Below are positions 38,402 to 50,625 of a DNA stretch of 64,000 nucleotides, piece after piece (position 1 is the first letter of the stretch; every line of letters begins with the position of its first letter). Position numbers and translations under genes: made by a program. The notes under the pieces were generated by a model. The model was not told the DNA's origin. It saw only the letters and a list, made by a program, of their open reading frames with translations, and ran no database searches. Source of the stretch: Paramecium tetraurelia (lineage: Eukaryota > Ciliophora > Oligohymenophorea > Peniculida > Parameciidae). Location: positions 259,247 through 323,246 of the forward strand of contig NW_001799649.1 of assembly GCF_000165425.1 (NCBI RefSeq), in the 5' to 3' direction.

Positions 38402-41400
38402 ATGATGGAAGCTACTCTTAAGCTGTAAAGTTTTTATTCATAATAGATCGAACTCTTGGAAGCAATAATTGAAAATGACAATTAAAACATTGAAGCCTAT
38501 AACTTATTAGCCTATGCTATAAAAAACGATTTAGAGAATACGACTGATGCATATATGCGTAGTTTAGAAATCATGCACAGAGCATTAGAAGTAAATTGTT
38601 TCTAATATCTAGATTTTGCCAAATAACACACTTACACTGTTCAATATGGCTTCTACTTATTATGAGATGCAAGATTTTCCCTAAGCTATAAATTACTACT
38701 AACAACTCATTTAAATCAATAAGGTTAATGACTATCGTGCTTTTTTTAACTTAGCTATGTGTTATGAAAAAGCTGGGGAAAACTAATAAGCTTTGGAAAT
38801 GTATCAGCAAGTAAATGCATTCTTCTTATAAATAGTCCATTCGAAGCAATCCGAATTTCTCGAGTGCTGTTATAAATTATTCAAATTTGTTAATGCAAAT
38901 GGGTAAGCAAGCTCAAGCTAGATACACTTTAGAAAACTATCTAAAAAATAATAAAGGTGATATGAGAGCCTTGAACAATCTAAATATCATTTTAGCTGAA
39001 AAATAAATAGATTAAAAGGTTGAAGAAAATTTTAAAAAAATTAATCAGAGTGGGGCCATAACAAGTGTGTATAATAATGGTGTGTTTTTATCAAAATAAG
39101 GAAAACTCTAAGAAGCCTTATAAATTTTCAAATAGCTCGTAGATAAGCTCAAAGATGAAGTGGAAGAACCACTTTTGCTATTATCCCATGTAAATCAAGG
39201 AGTATTGTTCGAAAAGCTGAATGATTTTGATGCCGCAATCTAGAAGTATAACTATGTATGAATTCTCTAATAATTAGATTTTAGATAAGTTTTCTAAAGA
39301 AATAAACAGCGAAGAGTTTTTATAGAGAATAGCAGAATTGAAATAAAAAGAAAAAGAAAGATAAAAACTATTTCCTCCAAAAATTATGAGCAAAACCTAA
39401 ACATAATGGAAGTAACCACAATAGCAACAATAACAAGCTTAAGCTAAAATAAACAATTTAAGTAAAGCTATTAATAATTTAGTGAAACAATCACCTGATA
39501 AATATAAGTAATAATAGCCAGCCTTAGTTCCTATTAACAATAACAATAATAAAAAATAATAATAACTTGTTCAGGTTTAAAAATAGCCCTAATAATTAAT
39601 TTAAAGTTAACCCCATCCTTTTAGCTAACAACAACAAAGATAAAATTAACAATAATAATAGCAATTTCCTCAATAGCCACGAAAACCATCAGGAACTAAA
39701 ATTATATCCAATCAACAAAGCATACAAAGTGATAAGATTTCATCTTAATAATAATTTGATGAACATCAATCAAGCATTGAACAGATATCAATGGTGTAAC
39801 CTGTAGATACTGGATAAAGATTTGTGAAGGTAAGTTCTTTAAAGCTTGAACAATAAAAAAATCATTCAGGAGATAATTCACAGCATCAGAAGTTTCATGA
39901 AGAAAGTAGTAACGAAATGAATAATGAAATTCCAAACTAATAAAGAACAAAGACAGAAGAATAAGGAAAAGCTAAAAATTAATTTAAAGAAAAATTTGGT
40001 TTTTCGGAATCGCACCCTGATCAAGAACCTTAATAACCCAAAGAATAATTTACATTCTAAGGAAATTCAGATCCCTATAGACTATCTTCAATTAAGGAGA
40101 GATCTATGGAAATCGGAGAATCATAAAGAGTTAAGACTGATAAATAAAAAACTCAAGACAAGAATTAGAAGACTATTATTGATGAAGTTAATGAAGGTAC
40201 TAAACAACAGAGTTCAAAAGTTTCTTTGGATTTACAAAACAAAGAGTTAGTAGTTGAAGTAGAGGAAAACTAAGTTACTTTTAAACCAAAAGAAGTTGAA
40301 AAATAAGGAGCCTCTCTCGAACAGCAGTAAATGAAGAGCTAAAAGAAACCGATTATTTAACAAAATTATAAAGAGTCGATATAAAAATAGAAAGATGATG
40401 ATATAGAAAAACCTATTGATGAATCATCTTAAAATTAAGCTAATGATAACACGATTTCTAAAATACCAAATACAGATTCTCAACAATAATTCAAAGATAA
40501 AAATAATAAATAAATTTAAATCGCCAATTTAGACAATAAACAATCATAAAAAGAGCAAACATAATCTATTTCATAAAAAGAACCTCAAAAAATAGAAAAT
40601 CCTTAAAATTAACAAAATAATTAATAGAAATAGAAAGTTAACAATTTATAATAGAATAAATCATCTGATTAAAATAACCTAGAAAATAAAAAAGATCTAT
40701 TGTAAAACTAGCAAGAGAACAATTAAGTTTAAAAAATTGAAACAACCTAAGATGGTAATAAAAATTAATTTTTAAGAAAATAAAATACTAATTAATAATA
40801 AGATAAAGATTAGCAATAAGAGACATAATAAGAACATTAAATATAAAAGGATGGCTAATAGAATAAATTAGTAGAGGAAGAAAAAGAGAAAGATAGATAA
40901 CTTGAATTATAAAGGTAATAAGAAAAACAGTAAGCTGAACAATAGAAAAGATTAGAAGAGGAATAAAAGGAATAAGAGAAAAAAGATAGATAATTAGAAT
41001 TGTAAAAGGATTAAGAAAGATAATAAGCTGAATAATAGAACAAATTAGAAGAAGAATAAAAAGAGAAAGAAAGGTAGCTAGAGTTATAAAAAGAATAATA
41101 AAGACAATAAGCTGAATAATAGAAGAAATTAGATGAAGAATAAAAAGAGAAAGAAAGATAATTATAATTGTAAAAAGAATAAGAAAGACAATAAGCTGAA
41201 TAATAGAAGAAATTAGAAGAGGAGTAAAAAGAGAAAGAAAGGTAGCTTGAATTATAAAAAGAATAAGAACGATAATAAGCAGAATAATAGAAAAAACTAG
41301 AAGAAGAATAAAAGGAGAAAGAAAGATAATTAGAATTATAAAAACAATAAGAACAACAATAAGCTGAACAATAGAAGAAATTAGAAGATGAATAAAAAGA

Positions 41401-44400
41401 AAAGAATAGGTAACTTGAATTATAAAAGGAATAAGAAAGATAATAAGCAGAATAATAGAAGAAACTAGAAGAAGAATAAAAGGAGAAAGAAAGATAATTA
41501 GAATTGTAAAAGGAATAAGAAAGACAATAGGCAGAACAGTAAAAGAAAATAGAAGAAGAATAAAAGGAATAGGAAAGGTAATTAGAAATATAGAAAGAAT
41601 AAGAAAGGTAATAAGCTGAACAATAGAAGAAATTAGACGAAGAATAAAAAGAAAAAGAAAGATAATTAGAATTATAGAAAGAATAAGAAAGATAATAAGT
41701 AGAATAATAGAAAAAACTAGAAGAGGAGTAAAAGGAAAAGGAAAGGAAATTAGAATAATAGAAAGAGTAAGAAAAATAATAGGCTGAATAAAAGAAGAAA
41801 TTGGAAGAGGAAGAAAAAGAAAGATAACTTGAAATGTAGAAAGAACAAGAAAGGTAATAGGCTGAACAATAGAAGAAGTTGGAAGAAGAATAAAAAGAGA
41901 AAGAAAGGTAATTAGAATTGTAAAAAGGATAAGAATTACAATAGGTAGAATAATAAAAGAAAATAGATGAAGAATAAAAAGAAAAGGAAAGGTCACTTGG
42001 ATTATAAAAGGAATAAGAAAACTAGTAGGCAGAATAATAGAAATTATTAGAAGAAGAGAATAAGGAAAAGGAAAGATAACTTTAACTATAAAAGGAATAA
42101 GAGCCACAATAAGCTGAATAATAGAAGAAACTAGAGGAGGAGCAAAAAGAAAAGGAAAGATAATTAGAATAACAGAAAGAATAAGATAGATAAAAAGTTG
42201 AATAGTCGAAGAAATTGGAAGAGGAATAAAAGGAAAAGGAAAGGTAAATAGAATTGTAGAAAGTATAAGAAAATTAATAGACTGAACAATAGAAGAGATT
42301 GGAAGAAGAATAAAAAGAGAAGGAAAGATAATTATAATTATAAAGAGAATAAGAACAACAAGCTGAACAGTAGAAGAAATTAGAAGAAGAATAATAGGAA
42401 AAAGAAAGATAACTTGAATTATAAAAATAATAAGCTGAATAATAGAAGAAATAAGAAGAAGAATAAAAAGAGAAAGAAAGGTAGCTAGAGTTATAAAAAG
42501 AATAAGACAGATAATAAGCAGAAGAATAAAAGAAAATAGAAGAGGAGTAAAAGGCAAAGGAATTGTAATTAGAATAATAGAAAGAATAAGAAAGATAATA
42601 AGCTGAACAATAAAAAAAATTGGAAGAAGAATAACAAGAAAAGGAGAGATAACTTGAATTATAAAAAGAATAAGAAAAATAATAAGCAGAATAATAGAAG
42701 AGATTGGAAGAAGAATAAAAAGAGAAGGAAAGATAATTAGAATTATAAAAAGAATAAGAACGACAATAAGCCGAATAATAGAAGAAATTAGAAGAAGAAT
42801 AAAAAGAGAAAGAAAGGTAGCTTGAATTATAAAAAGAATAAGAAAGATAATAAGCTGAACAATAGAAGAAATTGGAAGAGGAATAAAAAGAAAAGGAGAG
42901 ATAACTAGAATTATAAAAAGAATAAGAAAGACAATTAGCTGAACAATAGAAAAAATTAGAAGAGGAGTAAAAGGAAAAGGAAAGATAGTTAGAATTATAA
43001 AAAGAATAAGAAAGATAATAAGCTGAATAATAGAAGAAATTAGAAGAAGAGTAAAAAGAGAAAGAAAGGTAGCTTGAATTATAAAAAGAATAAGAACGAT
43101 AATAAGCAGAATAATAGAAAAAACTAGAAGAAGAATAAAAGGAGAAAGAAAGATAATTAGAATTATAAAAACAATAAGAACAACAATAAGCTGAACAGTA
43201 GAAGAAACTTGAAGAAGAATAAAAGGAAAAGGAAAGATAACTTGAATTATAAAAAGAATAAGAAAGACAACAAGTTGAACAATAAAAAAAATTAGAAGAA
43301 GATTAAAAAGAAAAAGAAAGATAGCTAGAATTGTAAAAGGAATAAGAAAAACAATAGGCAGAATAATAGCAAATAGACTAATAATAATAATAAAAAGAAA
43401 TTGTTATTAATTAAGACTAACTACAGTAACCATAGCATAATGCAGAACCATAATCTCATCCAGTATCTCTATAATAATCTTAATTAATAGATTAGAATGC
43501 TTAAAATTAAAATAATAATAATAACAATTCTTTAAAGCAATAAACATTTGGTGATTTATCTAAAATCGATTAGGAACCTGGAAAATCTCCCAGCGAAATA
43601 CAAAAATCTGAAAGTTAACATTCAAGAAAATTTGTTTAAGAACCCAGTATCATGATTAAAACTCCTCCAAAATAATAACAAAAAACATTCGAAACATTTA
43701 ACGAAGAAAAAGTAGTTTAAGCAGAATAAATAGCTTCTCCAAAGGAAGTAAAAATTGGAAATGATATTCCTTAATATAATTAAACTGGAACTTTTGTTGG
43801 TTTATCTGAGCAATAAATACCTGACACTCGTCGTAAAGAAGGATCAGATAATTAATCTTAAGGTGAATAGCAATAAGAAATAAAGCAATAAAATGATTAA
43901 AAAACTGATAAAACAGTATCTAGATCATCAATTTAAAAAGTTAATTCAAGACCACCATCTTCCAAAGGTTAAGAAAAGAAAGCTCCCTTGACATTAGAAT
44001 AATAATAATAGTAGGAATCTGCTTAAACTAATAGATCAGAATAACCTCATGATAAAGAGAAAACACAATCAAAGGAGATAATATAATAAGAGTAAAATGA
44101 AAGTCAATCATAAAAGCCTTAGTCACAATCTGGAATAAGATCTATTAAGAGTGCAGGAAAAAGGGGTGAGAAAACAAATCCAGAATAGCCTTCTTAAAAA
44201 GAAGGAGATAATACCTAATAACCTGATTAAACTAATTCAGTAAAGAAATCTAATAAAATTACTCCTAAAATATAATCAAGACCTTTATCTGGAGCAAATT
44301 AGCCAATTGAGTTAAGTAGACCAAATTCGACAAAAAACTCAGTTAAAAAAATTACCATTGAATAACAATAGATGAAACAAGAATAATCTAACCAATAAGA

Positions 44401-47392
44401 TAATAAGCCCCCAGAACTTACAGAATCTTAATTATCTATAGAAGATGCAAAAAGACTAACTTAAACAATGTCTTAGTAAGATCTGCCAGTAAAGTAATTG
44501 TAAGAAACAGCATCTCATCCCTAACTGTAATAATAAGCAAATCCTCAAACCTAGAACTAATAACAGAGTTCAAAAAACAATTCAAGAATTTAATCAGGAA
44601 AATCGTTATAAAAGTCTGATCGCACTCAAAAAAAAGTAGAATAGCCAAATCAAGATTCTACTTAATAATTGGAAAAAGATTAATAGCCACAAACTAAAAG
44701 TGAGGATCAAAATAAAGAAATTAAAGATTCAAACACAATTAAATCAGAAGGAAAAAGCAAAGGTGGGTCAAATAAATCTTCTAATGCATAATAATAACCA
44801 ATTTAGAATGAAGAAAGTAAACCTTAAAGTGCTAAAGATAAACAAAAACCAGTGACTAAAGAGTAGCAATAACCTGTATAAAATTAAGATGAACAAGTCT
44901 TTCGTTAATAGCAAACAATAGAGTAGATTAAAGATAAGGCAAATCAGGAAGACATTCCATAAATTAAAGTTCAAAGTCCTCATAGTTCTATGAAGGGAAG
45001 CCAAGATATGAATTAGCTTGAAGCTTCTTTACATAAAGATGATTAAGTGGTAGAATAAGAATAAGAGTAAGTAGTAGAGCAAAATTAGGATATTCAAGAG
45101 GTCAGATCTTCAAATTAACAAGATTAGGAATAAGCAAATGAAAATGCTATTTAATAAAATAATGAATAAGAAAAATAAGAACAAAATAATGATTAGGATG
45201 TAAAAGGTCCAAAATCAGAATAAAATGGTTAAGAAGAACAGGAAGGAATGAAGTCTTCTGATAGTAATAGGTCGTAAAAAACTAATAAAGATGGTGGTTA
45301 GGATGAAGTTTTGGAAAAACCTGCTGAAGTTTTATTAGTCCCAGAAAGTCGACCCAAGACATTGGTTTATTAAAATTCGAGTAGCCTTGAATCTTAACCT
45401 CAATAAGAGTTGCAATCGTAGACAAAGCTGGGTCATAGCGATACACAATAATTTGCTGAAACACAAAAGAAGATTGCAAAAGTTATTAGATACCCTGAAA
45501 ACTTTGAGGATTGGACTATAGAAGATTGTTTAAGAAGACTAGAAGAAGATCCTAATGATATCTTTCCTATGTTCAGATTGGCTATACTTTATACAGATGA
45601 TTTAGAAAAGGCCAAGGAATACCTTTTAAAAGTGACTGAAATGGACCCATTATTTGAGGTTGAAAAAGTAAATTGGGCTTTAGGAACAATTTTCGTCTCA
45701 GAAAAAGAATGGAAAAGAGCTCTACATCACTTCAGAATAGGCTATCAATATAGTTAAGATAGAGCTAAATCATATTTAGAAATAGCCAGATGTTATTAAA
45801 AATTGGGGGAGTTTGAGAAAGCAGAAAGAACATATAGAAGAGCCATTGATGCCAATAATAAAGATTATCTGCCTTATTATAAGTTGGGATGGATGCAAAT
45901 AAAGAATAAGTAATTAAAGGAAGGAATAGATAATTTATCAAAAGCATAAACCCTTGATTATTAAAATATGGACATCATTATAAAATTAGGAGAATCTTTA
46001 ATGATTTATGATGAAGATCCTACAGCTGTAGATGAGGCTGTTATTGTATTACATAAAGGAATGATAGTAGATCCATTAAATTATGAATGCACTAATGCGC
46101 TGGCTAGAGCATATGAAAAGAAGGGAGACTTAGTCAATGCTATTAAATATGGAAAGTTAGCAACAGAATAGCCAAATTCAAATTCAAACTCACATTATTT
46201 TTTAGGAACTTTATATATGAAGAAGAAGGATTTCAAAAGTGCTGCCGAATCATTTAGAACTTTATTGAGAATAAATAACGAGCACCCGGAGGCTCTAATT
46301 GAATATGCAACTATTTCAAGCATATAAGGTAATTTCGAAAAAGCAAAAAAATACTTGAAACATGCATTAAAATCAAGTCCAAATAACCCAGTTGCAAATA
46401 TGAGATTAGGTAGAATTTATTAAACGAAATTAAATGAATTAAACTCAGCAATTGAATGCTTTGCAAAGGTTTCTAGAGTAGATCCAACAAATTATAAAGC
46501 TTATTATTATATGGGTTAATGTTATATTTAGAAAGGAGAGCTAAATAAAGGAATTGAAAATATGAATATGTCTTTAAAGCACAATCAATCTTTTGGACTG
46601 GCTTGGAAAGCTGTTGGTAATATTATGTATGAGAAGAATCAGCCAGCTAAAGCTCTAAGATATTTCTAAAAAGCCATTGATTCAGATAAAAATGATATGG
46701 AAGCTAAGATTGGGTTGGGAAATTGTTATTATTTACAGGAACAATTTGAATAAGCTATTTAGATTTATGAAGAAATAAGTCATTTGGATCAAAATGAAGA
46801 ATTAGAATACAATATGGCAAATTGTTATTATATGAAAAATGATTTTGAGGAAGCGGTATTGCATTATTAGAAAGCATTAAGCATAAATCCTGATAAAATA
46901 GAATGTTATTATAATTTAGGAAATACATATTGTATTATGGAAAAATTCGAAGAAGCCTTAGAATGCTTTGAGAGAGTGGTAAAGGATGATCCTAAACATT
47001 CAGCAGCCTTCTATAATTATGCAAATACATTCTTTGTTTTATAAGATTATGAAAATGCAGCTAAATACTTTGAAAAGGCTGTTGAGTTATAGCCTGAAAA
47101 TGTTGATTGGAGGTATTTTAAAGATATGCAATTTTAGGAATTACGTAGCTTAATTATATATAGAGAAGGGTGATCTTAATGCAGCAAAAAGACATTTAGA
47201 TGAAAGCATGAGATTGTAGCCTAGGAATCCTGACACCTTAGTTAGATATGCAAATTACTATTATCAAATAGGAAACTACAAAGAGGCTATTTAAAAAGCA
47301 AAAGTATTAATTAACAATAATTATAGTAAACCTTGGCATTAGATGAAGCAAATGATGAAGCTAAATCATTAATTAGAGAACTTACTAAATGA
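38402..47392 (+). CDS. Giant TPR protein with a 30-copy Glu/Lys/Gln helical repeat core
   Basis: 2,957 residues after introns of 22, 25, 22, 25 and 23 nt; the three 5' and two 3' introns bracket one very long exon. Residues 1-300 are TPR-like (ASTYYEMQDFPQAINYYQQL). Next is a Gln/Asn/Lys-rich disordered stretch. The core is 30 tandem 28-residue units (40862-43369), then another Ser/Gln/Lys disordered stretch. The C-terminal 640 residues are canonical TPRs (LYTDDLEKAKEYLLKVTEMD and YYNLGNTYCIMEKFEEALEC). 28 residues equals four heptads, so the core is predicted to be one long coiled coil or single alpha-helix. TAA/TAG Gln codons fill the repeat. It may be a rod-like spacer between two TPR modules; the specific function is not recognised. 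Confidence 0.8.
40862..43369 (+). repeat. 84-bp tandem repeat, 30 copies, in frame
   Basis: Thirty units, counted by the recurring GCN-GAA (Ala-Glu) core, run for about 2.5 kb. The unit reads roughly KLEEEQKEKERQLELQ then KEQERQQAEQQ plus one residue. Most units are 84 bp; a few are 72-81 bp, always losing whole codons, so the frame is preserved throughout. Drift between units (TAA/TAG swaps, Lys/Arg swaps) suggests old expansion under selection for the protein rather than a fresh DNA satellite. Confidence 0.9.
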
Positions 47393-48044
47393 TTATTAAA
47401 AACATAAGACATTTATTTTATTCCAAATTTTATTTAATCAAGTCTATATTTATCAATGCAATATTATATTATTCTAATATACAATCATTAATTTAGAACT
47501 CATAAGATCAAGTTTGATGCTTGGATTTAATTTATTTAAAAATTTCATGCAACTATCCATCAAACAATATTAACTATGATTGCATTTTAGTAGTTTTAAT
47601 AATGCAGAACATTAATGAGAAAATAATCTGAAAATGTTGAGAGTACTAGAAATTTTTATTTGTAGTTAATAGTATTTATATACTCTTTAGAATATAATTT
47701 ACAATAACAAACTAAAAATTATTTGATATTTTTTGATTAATTTGATATTGATTTTGATTTAATTTTATATTTTATACTCATTCCATAAACATAAATATAT
47801 TTCTCATAAAATTACTGAAAATGTATATTATTACCTACTACTATGAATGCGAATTGCTTAAAAATAATAAAAAACTTAATTATAAAGTCGATTTTTGATT
47901 GAAAGGAATCAATTATTTCGAAATAGAATTGAGAAGATCAAAGGGATGATGGGTTCTGATAATAATTATTTTAAATTATAGAATATTCTAGTATTTTTAG
48001 GATATTTAATAGCGGCTGATTCGAGAAAAATTTTAAACTAATTA
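47393..48044. other. AT-rich intergenic region
   Basis: 650 bp with no convincing gene. An in-frame upstream extension of the next gene reaches ATG 47946 (see findings). Otherwise only A/T runs are visible. Confidence 0.45.
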
Positions 48045-50556
48045 ATGTCTTAGCTTGCTTCAATTGGTATAGACTTTGGAAGTCAAAGGTCAGTGATTGC
48101 TGCTGCTCTCAGAGGAGGTGTAAAGATTTTAGACAATGAGGGAGCTCATAGGGAAACATAAAATGTTATAGGATTTACTGCTGAAGAACGATTTATTGGT
48201 GAATAAGGAGCACTATAATAGAAGTCCAATTTCAAAAATTCTATTGGATTTTTTAATAGGTTTCTAGGAATTCAAGGAAAACAAGCATTTCTTGCTGAGG
48301 AAATGAAATGGTTAACAGTTCCTACATCAATCCATGAATCTGGAAAAACACTATTTGAAGTGACTTACCTTGGGTAAAAGGCTAACTTCACTCCTGAATA
48401 GTTGACAGGCACTATGCTAAATAAATTGAAGCATATTATCTAATTAAACGACATCAATATTTCATCAAGTAATGTGTGTATAAGTGTACCTGCATATTAC
48501 ACAGAATCAGAAAGAAAAGCACTTATTGATGCTTGCAAAATAGCAGACATTCCACTAGAGAGATTGCTGAATGAAACTACTGCAATAGCTATTAATTATG
48601 GGCTTTTTAGAAAAACAGAGTTAGATCCAAAGACACCAAGAAATGTAGCATTTGTTGATTTAGGTCATTCTAAATTTTCAGCATTTGTTGGTTCATTTTA
48701 CAAAGAAAAAGCTTAAGTTTTGGCCTAAGTTTGCGAAAGAAATTTAGGAGCTAGAGATATAGATTGGGTTTTATTTGAGAAATTTGCAACTTAATTTGAA
48801 ATAAAAACAAGCGGATTGAGTGTTAGGAAAAATGCTAAGGGAAGATTACGTTTACTAGAAGCAATAGAGAAAGCTAGAAAGGTCTTGTCTGCAAATTCTG
48901 AAGCTTAAATTAATGTTGAATATTTAGTTGAAGATGAGGATTTTAATACTCTAATAAAAAGAGATGAATTCGAATAATTAGCTTAACCTGTTTTATTGTA
49001 GATATAAGCACAACTTGAATTGTTGTATAATTAGGTTTAAAACTTAAAATTATAACTGCATTCAGTTGAAATAGTAGGAGGAGCAACTAGAATACCAGCT
49101 GTATAGCGATTGATTGAGAAAATATTCAAAATTGAATAAGTTTCAAGAACTTTAAATGCAAGTGAATCAATTTCAAGAGGATGTGGAATGATGGCTGCAA
49201 TGAGAAGCCCAAACTTTAGAGTTACTGAGTATAAAATAGAAGATTGCAATTACTATCCAATAAGAGTTGGTTGGCTTTATGATCAAAAACTGAATAAATT
49301 AGATTAAAGTAAGGGTTTGGCGAGATGTTTCCCTGAAAAATAATGTAAAATTTTGTTTGAATAAAACAATCCAATTCCTTCAATCAAAAGTTTCACTTTA
49401 ATGAAAACACAGCCAATTTAATTAACTCTCTTTTATGATCCAGTCCCTCAAGGGTTTGATCCAATTATATGTAAATTAAAATATTAATATTCCTAGAATA
49501 AGTACAAGTTCCTCCTCTAGTTCCCAAACACAAAGAGCATACAACTAAAATAAAAGTGTTGCTTGATTAGAATGGTCTATTAAACTTAGAAGAAGTCGTA
49601 TTAATAGAAGAATTTATGGAAGATGTCAAAGTACCTGTAAATTTCTAATCTTAATTTAGGTTGAAAAATAAAAGTTAACTACTTCTGAAAAGTAAGAAGA
49701 AGGTTAATAGTAATAAAAAGATGCACAAGTACAAAAGGAGGTTAAGGTAGAAGAACCAGAATATGAAATAAAATAAAAAAAGAAAACTATACAAAGTTAA
49801 GTGAACTGTGAGACTACTTGTTTATATTCTTTAACAAAGAAAGAGATCGATCATTATTTCTAATAAGAGTGTGAAATGCTTAATAATGATAATTAAATTC
49901 ATGAAACTCAATTCAAAAAGAATCAATTGGAATCTTATATTTATTCTTGGAGGGAAAATTTGAATGGAAAATATGCAGAAAATGTTAAACCTGAATTAAA
50001 GGAAAGAATTTTAAAAGAATTAGACCTCCAATATGAATGGTTATATGGAGATGGCTAAAAGACTACAAAGAGAGAATATTCTGATAGATATGACAGGCTT
50101 GTTTCTTTATGTGGTCCAATAGCCACAATAGCAGATGAGTATAGACAAATACCTGAAGTCATTTAAGAAGTTTAAAAATATAGTTTAATTTATGAAAACT
50201 TTGTAAATTCATAAGTAAATAATTATTTAATTTCAAAGGATTAACAATATGCTCACATTTCGATAGAAGAGAGAAATCTTGTTGCAAATGAATTAAAATT
50301 ATTCAATTAATGGTGCTATAATACAATAGAGTTATTGAAAAATGCTGATAAAACAGTTAGATTTGCTATCTCAGTTTAACAGGTTAATACAAAATATGTA
50401 GAATTATAACAGGTAAGGATTTATAATATAACATAGAAATGTCAACCAATTGTAACTAAACCTAAACCAGAATCCATAAAGGAAGAAAAGGTTATCGATG
50501 ACACCAAATAATAATAATAAAATAATGTTAATGGAAATAAAATGGAAACTGAATGA
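48045..50556 (+). CDS. Hsp110/HSPA4-type chaperone
   Basis: 812 residues, introns 26, 23 and 24 nt. The ATPase domain begins MSQLASIGIDFGSQRSVIAA and carries VCISVPAYYTESERKALIDA, RLLNETTAIAINYG, ARNVAFVDLGHSK-type phosphate 2 motif and VEIVGGATRIPAVQ. The nucleotide-binding half is well conserved. The beta-sandwich part follows, then an expanded acidic/Lys/Gln linker (about 49670-49800) and the helical C-terminal lid (YIYSWRENLNGKYAENVKP, YEWLYGDGQKTTKREYSDRY), as in Hsp110 nucleotide-exchange factors for Hsp70. Start chosen at 48045 by alignment to cytosolic members; an upstream in-frame ATG exists. The C-terminus is a Gln-rich tail. Confidence 0.85.
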
Positions 50557-50625
50557 TTAATTATTTATGTTATGTAGATAAATATATATTGGTATATTTA
50601 ATTTCTAACTAACAAGTAAAACCAA

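Noticed and set aside
40788-42557. A 589-codon minus-strand ORF encoding an almost purely Ile/Leu/Phe protein
   Set aside because: It is the antisense shadow of the plus-strand 84-bp repeat. Because the sense strand is full of GAA, AAA and TAA/TAG (Gln), its complement reads as TTC, TTT and TTA/CTA, with no stops. It has no start context, no intron structure and a tandem pattern identical to the sense gene.
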